Assembly (NCBI GenBank): GCA_025766275.1
Contig: JAFKAC010000095.1
Coordinates: forward strand, 1 to 64,000
Direction: 5' to 3'
Length of the DNA stretch: 64,000 nucleotides
DNA from: Lactarius indigo
Lineage: Eukaryota; Basidiomycota; Agaricomycetes; Russulales; Russulaceae
Made by a program: the position numbers and the translations under genes
The notes under the pieces: model-generated
What the model saw: the letters and a program-made list of their open reading frames with translations, nothing else
The model's database searches: none
What the model was told of the DNA's origin: nothing
Shown: in pieces, positions 22,012-32,147 of the stretch
Layout of the letters: each line of letters opens with the position of its first letter
Numbering within the stretch: position 1 is the first letter of the stretch

Positions 22012-25000
22012 ATGAACACTGCACATTTCTGGTGTCATGGATGTGCGTGTGAATTCACCCCTCGTGGTTATTCACAGCACACCAGCAGGTCACTCCACAC
22101 ACCCTGCTGTACTGGTAAGGTGGCACAGTATTCGCCATCAGCATCTCAAATGGCTCCACATGCAGGGTCTTTACCCGCACTGAACTCAAATCATCCTCCA
22201 TGTGACCAGGGCCAAGGTTTGACTGGTGGAGGATCAAGGGTGGATCACCTCATCAATGATACCAGTAAGTCTCAAGGGTTCATGCAAGGCAACACTAATG
22301 GTACATAGTACAGACACTACTACTGGTGCTCCCAGCACGACCCAGCCCAACAACATCACCACTGTGATCAGTGCCAAGGATATGGATGCTGAGGATCCCA
22401 CTGACACAGCTGACATTACAGATGCTGTAATTTCCAAACAATTGACTCTGGCTGATGAAAGTTTTGTGGCCTATCCAGAACAAGAGCTCTTGGAGGATCT
22501 GGAATCACCACCCCAGACTCAATCCATCAATTCACCCCCTCCAATCTGTTCTGAGTACGGCAACTTCAATTCTTGGCCCAAACTGGTTGTCAATCACTTT
22601 CCATATGGTAGTGCTGGAGTGCCAGTACCTGGTGTGCATCAAGGGCTGTCACCATACCAAATTTCCCAAGAGGTACTTGGCATGTCAATCTGGGCTCCAT
22701 TTTGGTCCCAGTGCAACTGGGAGATTGCACATTGGGCCAAGATGCGTGGACTGACATTGTTAGCCGTGGTGAGCTTACTTGCTATCCCTCAGGTGTGTGT
22801 GCCATATTTCCATTTATTGAGTTGCTAATGTGTTGTAAAAGCTCATAGACAAGCTTGAGCTTTCGTACCACAATACCAGAGTGCTTAACAGGATAGTCAA
22901 CATGGAATTGCCGGCACGCCCACTCTTCAAGTCTTAGGATCTAGTTATCGCTGGCGAGACTCTCCAACTGTATTACAGAGACATAATACAATGTCTCCAG
23001 GCCCTCTATGGTGATCCTGAGTTTGCCACAGACATGATCTTTGCACCTGAGTGCCATCACACCGAACATGACCAGACTTGTCGAGTTTATAGTGACATGC
23101 ACACCAGTGACTGGTGGTGGGCAGTACAGGTGCATAACTCATCATACGTGTTGATTTGAGTACTTACCAATTCCAACAGACATCTCTTGAATCACACCAG
23201 CTGGGAGCGACAGTCATCCCAGTCATCCTCTCTTCAGACAAGATGCAGCTGACTCTCTTCCATGGCAAGGCTGCATATCCAGTCTATATGACCATTGGCA
23301 ATATTCCAAAAGAAATCCATCAAAAACTGTCACACCGTGCACAGACACTCATTGGCTACATCCCAATAACCAAACTACCCAGTCTCACCAACAAGGCAGC
23401 TCAGCAGCTCAGCAGCACACCCTTGCCAACCTATTCCATTCCTGCATGCAAACTATATTGGCCCCAATCACAAGTTATGGCAAAACAGGCATTGCAATGA
23501 TGAGTGGGGATGGGACATGGCACCGATGCCATCCCATCTTTGCAGTCTTTGTTGGGGATTACCCTGAGCAGGTATTGGTAATGTGCACATATAGCGGCCA
23601 GTGCCCCAAATGCACTGCACCTCATGACCAACTTGGAGACTTTGTTAGGTTTCCACTCCACAGTTATGATCAAGTGACCACAACCTATTCATTGGTTGAC
23701 AAAGATGTGCATGTGTTCCATGCAGGGTGTCATGCAGCGGGCCTCAAGCCTATTTTTCACCCTTTCTGGGAGTCTCTGCTGCTGGTCAATATATTCGTGT
23801 CGATCACTCCGGACATCTTGCATCAGATGCTTCAGGGCGTAATGAAGCATCTGGTTGCATGGCTGACTCATTCAGGTATTTTTGGTGCTGGGCCAATCGA
23901 TGCACATTGTCGATCCTTGCCACTGAATCATCACATCAAGACCTTTTCAAATGGGATATCAACACTGTCTCGCGTCTCAGGCCAGGAGCACAAGGACATG
24001 TGTTGGATACTACTCGGTTTAGTTGTTGACCTTCCACTTCCCTTCAGACAAGTTGCCTCATGTGTTATTAGATCTGTATATGTGCTCCTCAATTTCCTGT
24101 ATCTCATGCAGCTCCCTTCTCAAACCGCAAATACAGTTGTTCAGCTCAACAAGGCTCTGGCTCGATTTCACAGCAACAAGGCCATCTTTGTTGACTTGGG
24201 CATTCACAAGCACTTTAACATCCCGAAGTTTCATTCTCTTATGCACTACACCAGATTGATCGCTCTCTTTGGCACCATGGACAATTATAACACTGAGCAG
24301 ACTGAGAGGCTTCATATTGACTTCACCAAGGATGCTTATCGTGCGACCAACCACAAAGACAAATACCCTCAAATGATGACTTGGCTGGAGCACCATGAGA
24401 AGGTGCTTCAGCACACAGCTTTTATCAAGCGGCAGCAGCAGCCTGAGGCTGAGCCATGGACCAACCAACCTCAAGCTGGGCCTCCTGGACTGGCTCCCTG
24501 CAGTGTGAAGATGACCTGAAACCCATCTGCCAAGGCAGTATTGTTTAATGACCTTGCAGGTAAACATGGTGCCACTGATTTTCAGGACACACTAGCAGGT
24601 TTCATCACTCAGATGAATCACCCTGAGGCATCAGCAGCAGCTCTGAGAACGCTAGCTGCAGATACACTGATTCCTTTCTGTGCTGTCCCTGTCTTTTACA
24701 GAATTAAATTCACTTTGGGTAGCACATCTGCAGTCGTTGATGCAGTCCATGTCCAGCCTGAACAGATCGATGCACATGGACGCTCAATACCACCACAGTT
24801 TGACACCATCATTGTCCATGCTCACCATCAAGGTCATACCCAGGGGAACAACGGTAGGTCTAAGCATGATCAATAACCAATCCATCTAATCACTCTAAAT
24901 ACTTAGGTCAGCAAATAGCTCAGGTCTGCATTGTCTTTCAGATACCTGCCAGGTCAATTCCAGAATTATTCCCCTCTTTGGCCATGGTACTGCCAACACA

Positions 25001-25235
25001 CCTTGTATATGTAGAGTGGTTTTCCCCAGTTCTGGCCACCCCCAATGTCAATAGCTCATTATATCAAGTATCCAGATTGATATGCAATGGCTGGCATGAG
25101 GCCAGTATCATTCTCATAGACTCTATTTTTTCAAGCGTACACTTGTTTCCCTGATTCAGACAACAAACACGTGAGTGGCACACTTTTTCAGTTTTGGAAT
25201 TATGTCATTCCTTTTACATAAACCCTTGTACTTGA
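22012..25235 (+). pseudogene. Plavaka-1 transposase
   Basis: Plus-strand pieces: N-terminal zinc finger (FWCHGCACEFTPRGYSQH, from 22012); VVNHFPYGSAGVPV and SIWAPFWSQCNWEIAHWAK (to about 22760); YYRDIIQCLQALYGDPEF and MHTSDWWWAVQ (about 22970-23130); the catalytic-core SSDKMQLTLFHGKAAYPVYM and IGNIPKEIH (23250-23320); then GDGTWHRCHPIFAVFVGDYP, CPKCTAPHDQLG, SITPDILHQMLQGVMKHL, IPKFHSLMHY, DNYNTEQTERLHIDF (23446-24519); and VYVEWFSPV to a C-terminus ending 25235. Known: an RNase H-fold DDE-type enzyme of the Plavaka/KDZ-related clade. Broken by a frameshift near 23,425 in a cagctcagcag repeat and by a TGA at about 25,151 where an Arg codon would be expected. Confidence 0.85.
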
Positions 25236-25452
25236 AATTATCAATGGATTATCACAATTGTTGGAATGGTATCTCTGATATCACAATTATTGTCCAATTA
25301 TCACTATATTATTGTTGCTCACCCAAAAGGTGGTCACTACACCAGGGATTACTTGAAATTATCAACAGATTGTCACAATTATCATCCAATTATCACAATT
25401 ATCATCCAATTTTCACTACATTATCACCAATTACCTCAGGAGGTTTTCCCTG

Positions 25453-27905
25453 ATGATTTCCACCAGGAGTATCTCTGGTCTCCAGTGTTCAGTATGGGGT
25501 TCTTCTTGCAGCATAGTTGCCCTTGCAAAGACCCGCTCTGGTAGCACCATGACTCCTTCATTATCATTCTCTCCTTGGTCATAGTTGGGTCAATGAGAGA
25601 GGGCATCAGCACATCCATTGGACATCCCTTTAATGTGGTGAATCTCAAAGTCATATTCAGAGAGTTTGAGTACTTCCCTGGCTACATGTTGACTGATCTT
25701 TTGTGGTGACTTTTAGTACTGAAGGTTGAGATGGTCAGAGAATACTTTAATCTTGTGAGGCAATCCTGCTAAGAGGGGCCTCCAATGACAGAAAGCTTTG
25801 ACAATTGCCAGTAGTTCAAGGTCATATATGTCGTAGTTTTATTCCACTTCATTAAGTGTGGATGAGTAGTAACCAATAGGGTGTTATTTGCCGTCAGCTT
25901 TGCATTGTAGGAGCACTGCACCCTTTGTGAATCCAGACACATTGAGTTTGAGTTTGAATTGTTGCATCAAATTGGGGTGTGCGAGTACTGGTTCATTGGT
26001 AATGAGGTATTTAAGGTCTTGGAATGCTTGTTCTTCTTTACCCCAATGCCATTCAACATTTTTGCATGTGAGTTTGTTGAGAGGGTGTGCTTTGGTAGTG
26101 AAGCCACAGATGAAGGGTCGATAAAAATTGCAGAAGCTGAGAAAAGAGCAAATGTCCTTAACTTTAGTTGGCATATGCCAATCCTTGATGCCCGAAATTT
26201 TGACAGGGTCCATGCATGTCACCCCCTTTTCAAGGATTACCCCCAGGTAATCCATGTGTGGGGAGTGGAAAAGACATTTCTCCAGTTTGTAATAGAGGTT
26301 GTGCTCCACAGATATGTGGAGTACATCCTTGACTGCTTCAATGTGGTCTCCTAGAGTGTTTGGGTCCTGTAGCAATGCTGATGTTATCCATGTAAACTTG
26401 TATGACAGTGCCACATGCTTTGTGTTTAGCCATGATGTCCCTGAAGATGAAGTTCATCATGGTCTGGAACATAGCTGGGGAGGTCAAGCCAAAAAACATC
26501 ACTGTTGGTTTGAATAGTCTGTATCGCATCTTGAACACTGCTTTTTCTTCATCTCCCTCTTTGATGCATACGTCATTATACCCCCATCTGACATCAAGTT
26601 TGGTGTAGATGTGAGCATTGCTGAGGTCTGTGATAAGGTTGGAAATGAGGGGAAGAGGGTATTGATTGTGGATGGTGATGGCATTGATTTTTTGGTAGTC
26701 CTGCATGGGGCATAGCTTCCCATCCTTCTTTTTAATGAAGAAGAAAGATGATGCGTACAGAGACTTAGAGGGTCTTATATACCCTTTCTTCAGCTGTTCA
26801 TCAATCCATTCATGTAGTTTTTTGTCTTCTTCTTGGGTCATAGGGTATATTTTGCAATTGATAGCATCAGCTGTCCTGGGTTTGAACTTGATTGCATGAT
26901 CCCAGGGCCTGCTGGGAGGAAACCTGTCCAATGCCTCTTTGCTGAAGAGTTGTACAAACTCTTGATATTCTGGGGGTAACTCAGCTTTCGTAGTGTATTG
27001 TTGGGTGGTGATGGTGAGATCTGTAGCAGTTGCTCTGATTTGACATCCCTCTTCAAATTGTTGGTGTTGCTTGTCAGTGATAACACAAGAGTGGATGACT
27101 TCATATTCATCATCCTGTACCAAAGATGCTGCTACCATGGGTGTGATATGTTCAAAATATGGGTTGACACATTGAATGATTATAGGAAGCATGGCCTCAT
27201 GTATTGCTGCCTGCAACCATTTGATGTGGGGGTCGTATATGGTGAGCCATGGGTACCCTAATACAATGTCTTCGTTTCCTATGTCTGTGACAAGGAAACA
27301 TATTTCCTTGTTGATTCCTTTAGTTTGAACATCAACATCAACATAATGGGTGATATGCCCCGCTTTGTTTTCAGTATTGTCAATATTCCATATCTTCTTA
27401 GGGACATTGAGTTGTTTGGTCCCAAATCCCATCCTTTTGATGAAAGATGGTCTCATGAAGCAGCGGGTTGCTCCTGAGTCTACTAGCACTTGTATGTTGG
27501 CCATTGTGTAACTTGTGTGAATCAATACTGGAACTCTCATAGAATGGTAGCAAGTCATGATTACACTGTTACAATTAACTGCCTTCACCCAGGCCAATGG
27601 GTTCAGGTGTCCTGAAAACCCTCCTTTTTCCACAACTGTTGGAGGATAATGTCCTTTATGTTGTCCAATTCTCCTGCTACTCTGTTAAGCCAGTCATTAG
27701 CGTGCTGCTGCAGAGGTGTTTCTTGAACTGCCTGTGTAGTGACTTCTGGTTCTTGTTGATGATAGTTGGTATCAATATACCAACTACTGGATGCTTGCAG
27801 TTGTTGATATCCGCTTTGTGGTTGCCTACAATCTTGGGCCATGTGTCTGTCCTTGCTGCAGTTATAACAAGTGACTGGCCTTTGATTGTTTTGCCCTACT
27901 CCTCA
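25453..27905 (-). pseudogene. Gypsy A knuckle, protease, reverse transcriptase and RNase H
   Basis: Minus strand, N to C: CCHC knuckle CYNCSKDRHMAQDC (about 27870-27830); aspartic protease VLVDSGATRCFM (about 27490); RT from FFIKKKDGKLCPMQDYQKIN through TKLDVRWGYND and FGLTSPAMFQTMMNF to VYMDNISIA (26,750-26,370); RNase H (26414-25500). Two catalytic sites are damaged: the RT box reads YMDN instead of YMDD, and the first RNase H motif reads LNVSGFTKGAVLLQ where families have an aspartate. Both are single G-to-A changes. Interrupted downstream by Plavaka-1 and upstream by the 7.2-kb element. Confidence 0.88.
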
Positions 27906-28279
27906 CTGTAAGAATCCTCCCCTGGGTTGGTATGGGGGACATGGAGCAAGTATGTCTTCTGCTCCAGCTAGTCACCCTCAAATATGGTCTGCAGATGTAT
28001 CCATGGCATTTGGGTCTCTAGGTAGGTTCCTAGGTTGCCAGGAACTTCTTGGTGGTCCCTGCCATTGTTGCTGCTGGCATGGTTTTTCTTGCTTTTGTGG
28101 TGCTCCTCAAGTGATCATGGCTTTGAGGTGCATATATTGTTGTTGGCAAGTGGTGACTGCCTCTTTCCATTCACAATAGTTTCTTGGAGAGTTAAGGGTG
28201 TACGCTTTGGAATATAGATCTTTAGGTAGTCCACTTGTGAATAGATCCAACGTCTGGGGATCATCAAGCTGATACTGAG
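27906..28279 (-). pseudogene. Gypsy A gag, C-terminal half
   Basis: Continues the gag frame left of the 7.2-kb insertion: QYQLDDPQTLDLFTSGLPKD, then YCEWKEAVTTCQQQYMHL. The target duplication CTGAG (28275-28279) of the inserted element marks the break. Stops are present between this piece and the CCHC knuckle. Confidence 0.78.
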
Positions 28280-28647
28280 TGTCACGATCACGTGACATTA
28301 CAGTCACACGTCACGAAGTGCCAGCACGACTTGCATCCGATATATGTAAACCCTTGCCCTGTTTCCTTGACTCATTGAAAATGGTAATGATAACCCCAGT
28401 CATGTATGAGTATAAGAGTAGTAGAGTAGACAAGTAGTTACCTTTGTCTACTCTTAGTCCTTTGAAACCAATCTACAGTTGTCTTGTCTTCGCTTGCCCG
28501 AATCCCCCCTCTCTCGTGTGATTGCCTTCGGCTTGAGCCATGATCACCCCGACTTCAACTCAGTCGTTGACCAAGTTCCGACACTACCTGCCCTTGCCTT
28601 GGGCCCGAACTCGAACGCGTCACGGACGGTCCATTGGTACCGTGACA
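28280..28647 (+). repeat. 5' LTR of the 7.2-kb element
   Basis: TGTCACGATC..TACCGTGACA, with 7-bp inverted ends TGTCACG/CGTGACA. The first 18 nt also form a hairpin (TGTCACG, loop ATCA, CGTGACA). TATAAG at 28411 and predicted transcription start near 28446. AGAGTAGACAA (28423-28433) and TTGTCTACTCT (28445-28455) are inverted repeats. Confidence 0.93.
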
Positions 28648-28658
28648 TAAGAGTAGAC
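28446..28658 (+). promoter_or_regulatory. Self-primer and primer-binding site of the 7.2-kb element
   Basis: GTCTACTCTTA at 28446-28456, 35 nt after TATAAG, is the exact reverse complement of TAAGAGTAGAC at 28648-28658, the first 11 nt after the 5' LTR. This matches the Tf1/sushi arrangement, in which the first 11 nt of the transcript fold onto the primer-binding site and prime minus-strand synthesis without a tRNA. Seen: the complementarity and spacing. Inferred: start site and mechanism. Confidence 0.75.
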
Positions 28659-28846
28659 CACTCTTACCCTGCCACGAATGAGGCGCAAGTCGTTCGTACG
28701 AACTACTGGACGAGACACTTGATCTCTCCTGTAGCCCGAGACCCTGAACTGCTGTAGGAAAGGACGATAGATCCTCCTCACACGAACGAACCCCGATTGC
28801 CGCAGAACGAGGCGAAAAGCATTCCCAGAAAACCGCAAATTACAGA

Positions 28847-29629
28847 ATGAGGCAACCGCCCTCCTCTGTAACCAGAACCATGCGCGTAACAGTTCCCGAG
28901 TGGACGCGAAGCACACCAACACCCAGTGCGATTGATACTGCGAGTCACCAACGAAACCAAACCACGATGGATAATCTTAGAACGGAAACTGTTGCTGCTG
29001 GACGAGGCGAAACGCGTCCCCACGAAACCACGACTTGTGTGCATGACAGTCCCCACGCGGACGTACAGCACCCAGAGTCAGGGCACACGACGGATAACCT
29101 TCGACAACACGAATATATTGAACCAACTAGCGGACACAACGTAAAGTGTTCGACAGATAGAATGACACCCTCGAACCGCGCAATGTACTGTGCAAACGAA
29201 CGACGTACAGAACGGAACCTGAACTACCCACGGAATGAGTCAGTAATACTCAAGCAGCCCACGACGCCAGTGAACAAACACGAACGACTCATGGAACAAG
29301 CGCAAAGCAATGCGACGACACAGAACTTGAAGAACCCCACGCTCAACAAATCGAGCAAACAGGCACAGCCGTGCGCGAAACCCGCGAGGGAACGCGTAAT
29401 CGAACAACACAGCACAGAACCAGTAGGGACGCCACCCAGAGATCACGACAGCCGAATAGACAGATGTCAGCGGATAGAACACGACAGGCGCAAAAAAGAC
29501 CAACGTACGGACGCGCAGGGATCGATGAACGCCTCATCGATAACAAAGAATCACCCCCCCATATGCGAACCCCGAACCACGATCAAGTGCTTCTTGGACG
29601 GAAGCACGATACGGAATCCCAGAACCTAA
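28847..29629 (+). CDS. ORF1 of the 7.2-kb element, unknown basic/polar protein
   Basis: 260 codons, hydrophilic, rich in Arg, Thr, Asn and Pro, with no domain I recognise. Two loosely similar ~110-bp DNA segments (about 28,870-28,985 and 29,040-29,140; both with cgcggacg/acgcgaag and agcacaccaac/agcaccca) suggest an old internal duplication. It occupies the gag position but lacks a capsid-like segment. Other plus frames overlap it. Whether it is translated is unknown. Confidence 0.35.
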   Translation: MRQPPSSVTRTMRVTVPEWTRSTPTPSAIDTASHQRNQTTMDNLRTETVAAGRGETRPHETTTCVHDSPHADVQHPESGHTTDNLRQHEYIEPTSGHNVKCSTDRMTPSNRAMYCANERRTERNLNYPRNESVILKQPTTPVNKHERLMEQAQSNATTQNLKNPTLNKSSKQAQPCAKPARERVIEQHSTEPVGTPPRDHDSRIDRCQRIEHDRRKKDQRTDAQGSMNASSITKNHPPICEPRTTIKCFLDGSTIRNPRT

Positions 29630-30152
29630 CAGCGAAACAGACCACAACATAGAGAAAGTCATTCGACTCCCATACGAGGCTCAACTGCCCAAAGAAAAGG
29701 ACCGACCAATCCCCGAAACCGATTGCGCACCTGGACAGGAAGAACGAACAAGTATCAACAGAACAGGTGTCGTCTGAATCCCGAACGATAACCGACAGAC
29801 GGAGGAATCACAAAAGTATGACTCCCAGAGACAATGATACGGGCCCCCAGAGACACCCCCTCGGAAACACGACGCGACACGCTTAATCGACGAAGGAGAG
29901 TCGAGAGATGAGAAATCAACGACATGGAATCACGCCCGATCCGCGAACTTCGAATCGCAATCGATCACTTCTCAGCCAGAAGCACGACGAGACCCTCGAT
30001 CAGAGATCCTGATAACAGATAGCGAAACAAGAACATTATTCAGGGACAATACTGGCTGCCGTCAGCAAGGGCACGACCGGACCGAGACAGAACCACGCAC
30101 CCATAAGCCGTCAGGAAACACCCACGCAAAAGAATCGACGGGCGACGGATCG

Positions 30153-31580
30153 ATGAATCGATCACTTACTTCACGAACGATGATTGAAGGCGCGAAAGAA
30201 GCAACCAAGAGGTATATGTTGGGCATGCATCCCAAGGACACACCGGATACCCGGAAAACGAATATCGATAACTTGGAAGACACGCCGGAGAATTGTCCTC
30301 TAAATATAGAGGAACGGACTTCGAACCAGTACGCACGCATTAGCCAAGTCGAAGCCCGTGTAGAACCACTACACGAGGAGACGCACCAAATGGCGTACGC
30401 GAACCAGCTAAGTCGAAGCCCGTGTAAGACCGTTACACGTGGAGACGCACCGGATGACGCACGTACCAACCAGGTAAGGCGAAGCCCGTACCAACAGAAC
30501 GTACGAGGAGACGCACTGGACGATCAAAGAATAAGCCGAAGCCCGTGCAATAGAAATGCACGAGGAGACGCACTGGATAACCGAATCACTACGCCTGTCC
30601 AGGTGATAAGAATGGATCGGAACGAACCACGCTTCGAGAAATTCGAAAGCGAACCCCCATCGAAAACAGTGTCGCGATCCCCGCGAAACAACCGGGGCAA
30701 ACCAGAGACAGCCAAAGAAGTCACCACGTTCTTACCAAGGAAACTCGTGACACGAGAGACATCAATATACGAACAATTGTCGCCAGAACAGATCGCGATC
30801 GAAATTCGAAGAATGGACGCCACTGCTAGGCGGAAAATAATCGCGCGAATACTGAACATCGACGAACTCACACTGAAACAAATTGCGACCAAACTCCGAG
30901 GTGCGGACGTCAGTACGCGACGAAAAGTGGTGTCACAACTCGCAGAAAAACTGGAAAGCGAACGGAAGGATGAGAACAACGGAAGCGATGAGGGTACGGC
31001 AGTAAAAGCACTCACAATTCATATGCCCGTGGAAGAACACCACAACAAAGTTGCTAAACTCGCGCTGGAGACGTTGAACAACCCCGACAACCAAAGCGAA
31101 AAGAGAAATGAAACCCCGGACGGACGCATCAAAACCGATAAAGATGCGTCAACTAAAGTAATTGCGACCCACGTAACTGGGGAAGGACATCGAAACAACG
31201 CGATTGCGACGCTCGACTTGAGAACTGCGGACAGGAAATTGACATCCGAACTAAAACCCTGCGAACTCCGCCCCACCGTCAGAACAAAAGAAGTATCGAA
31301 CCAACGAGATAGCATAACCTTCACGCATCGAGAGACGACCCGTTGGAAGTCACCAGCTTACACTACGCCTCCATATGATGAGGATATAAGAGGAACTCAC
31401 CTGGTAATCAACCGGACCGACAAAGAAATACCAGAAGTAGAACGACACATCACATTGCAACAAGGTACCAAGGTTGACACCATCGCGCAGAGGCCCAGAA
31501 GAAAGTCGTTAAGCAAACGTTACGCGGGCCTAACGACGACGCCACCGGGAGGAACCGAGCGGAGATTCCCACCACAATGA
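30153..31580 (+). CDS. ORF2 of the 7.2-kb element, repeat-containing protein
   Basis: 475 codons. Seen: three in-frame copies of RSP(C/Y)...RGDA.D(D/N) at residues about 90-145; two predicted helical repeats of ~30 residues in 205-265 (QIAIEIRRMDATARRKI and QIATKLRGADVSTRRKV); and two looser repeats (KALTIHMPVEEHHNKVAKLA, KVIATHVTGEGHRNNAIATL) at 290-360. Highly charged throughout, no transmembrane or catalytic motif. The RGDA repeats overlie the DNA hairpin array at 30357-30562. Not recognised; possibly a structural, nucleic-acid-binding or chromatin protein. Confidence 0.5.
   Translation: MNRSLTSRTMIEGAKEATKRYMLGMHPKDTPDTRKTNIDNLEDTPENCPLNIEERTSNQYARISQVEARVEPLHEETHQMAYANQLSRSPCKTVTRGDAPDDARTNQVRRSPYQQNVRGDALDDQRISRSPCNRNARGDALDNRITTPVQVIRMDRNEPRFEKFESEPPSKTVSRSPRNNRGKPETAKEVTTFLPRKLVTRETSIYEQLSPEQIAIEIRRMDATARRKIIARILNIDELTLKQIATKLRGADVSTRRKVVSQLAEKLESERKDENNGSDEGTAVKALTIHMPVEEHHNKVAKLALETLNNPDNQSEKRNETPDGRIKTDKDASTKVIATHVTGEGHRNNAIATLDLRTADRKLTSELKPCELRPTVRTKEVSNQRDSITFTHRETTRWKSPAYTTPPYDEDIRGTHLVINRTDKEIPEVERHITLQQGTKVDTIAQRPRRKSLSKRYAGLTTTPPGGTERRFPPQ
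30357..30562 (+). repeat. Four tandem 19-nt hairpins with covarying stems
   Basis: Hairpins at 30357-30375 (arms CGTGTAG/CTACACG), 30421-30439 (CGTGTAA/TTACACG), 30487-30505 (CGTAC/GTACG) and 30544-30562 (CGTGCA/TGCACG), each exactly 19 nt, spaced 64, 66 and 57 nt, each preceded by cgaagcc and followed by (a/t)ggagacgca. Arm sequences differ between units yet remain complementary. The first unit is read in a different protein frame from the other three, so coding constraint does not explain the pairing. Confidence 0.85.
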
Positions 31581-31599
31581 AACCACAGTCATGTGACTA

Positions 31600-32147
31600 C
31601 ATCGATGTCCGATGGACCGACGCTCACACCAGGAGGGTTAATATACTCGTTAAACGAACTTGAACACTTGAACAATCCTACAACGGGATGCTACCCTAGA
31701 CCACACCTTTGCGAATCTCAGTCACCCATATGACTGTACTACAAACCGACAAAACAGTTTGTGACATGGAATACGCATACAATCGTGCTTGTCTTAGGCA
31801 TCTGGGACCATCTGGCCAAGAAAGCACCCTCCACTGCGCCCGACATGCGTCTAATGAACAGCGTCATCTGGCGTTATCGTGCGAAACAATGGCTGATTAC
31901 AATTAACACCCTCAGGGAACTGTCTGAACCAGCAATCGTGCCTCCGAATTACCAGACAGAACTATGCACTTGTTTGAACGAAGCATTGACTTTGTTCACA
32001 CCCTACCACGCACAACACCAACTATCCTGTGCCTTTAATACGGACAAACAGGACTACCTCAGGCGACACGACGAGTTATGAACACCCTCTACTATCGAAC
32101 ATATCTGCTGTACCCTCGAGGCCCTTACACAACAACAACCACGCACT
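31600..32147 (+). other. Interval between ORF2 and ORF3
   Basis: 548 bp with no convincing domain. A shorter frame at 31761-32081 (IWDHLAKKAPS, VIWRYRAKQWLITINTLREL) is open but unrecognised and may be an upstream part of the polyprotein in another frame. Confidence 0.3.

Larger units (their letters stand above)
19008..25452 (+). mobile_element. Plavaka-1 DNA transposon
   Basis: 6.4 kb bounded by perfect inverted repeats CAGGGAAAACCTCC (19008-19021) and its complement (25439-25452). Inside: subterminal repeats, a DUF6532-type gene on the minus strand, and the transposase on the plus strand. It interrupts gypsy A between RNase H and integrase. The flanks (ATCAT left, ATGAT right) form a near-palindrome, so the target duplication cannot be defined; one reading is a 5-bp duplication with one mismatch, another a 2-bp AT. 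The right subterminal region (25,240-25,438) carries repeated aattatcac motifs. Confidence 0.85.

Noticed and set aside
29224..29546. Minus-strand frames with hydrophobic, Cys-rich translations inside the 7.2-kb element
   Set aside because: Shadows of ORF1 in CpG-rich, stop-poor DNA; no initiation context or domain.
30524..31015. 163-codon minus frame opposite ORF2
   Set aside because: Serine/phenylalanine-rich shadow of the charged ORF2; the internal repeats are coherent only on the plus strand.
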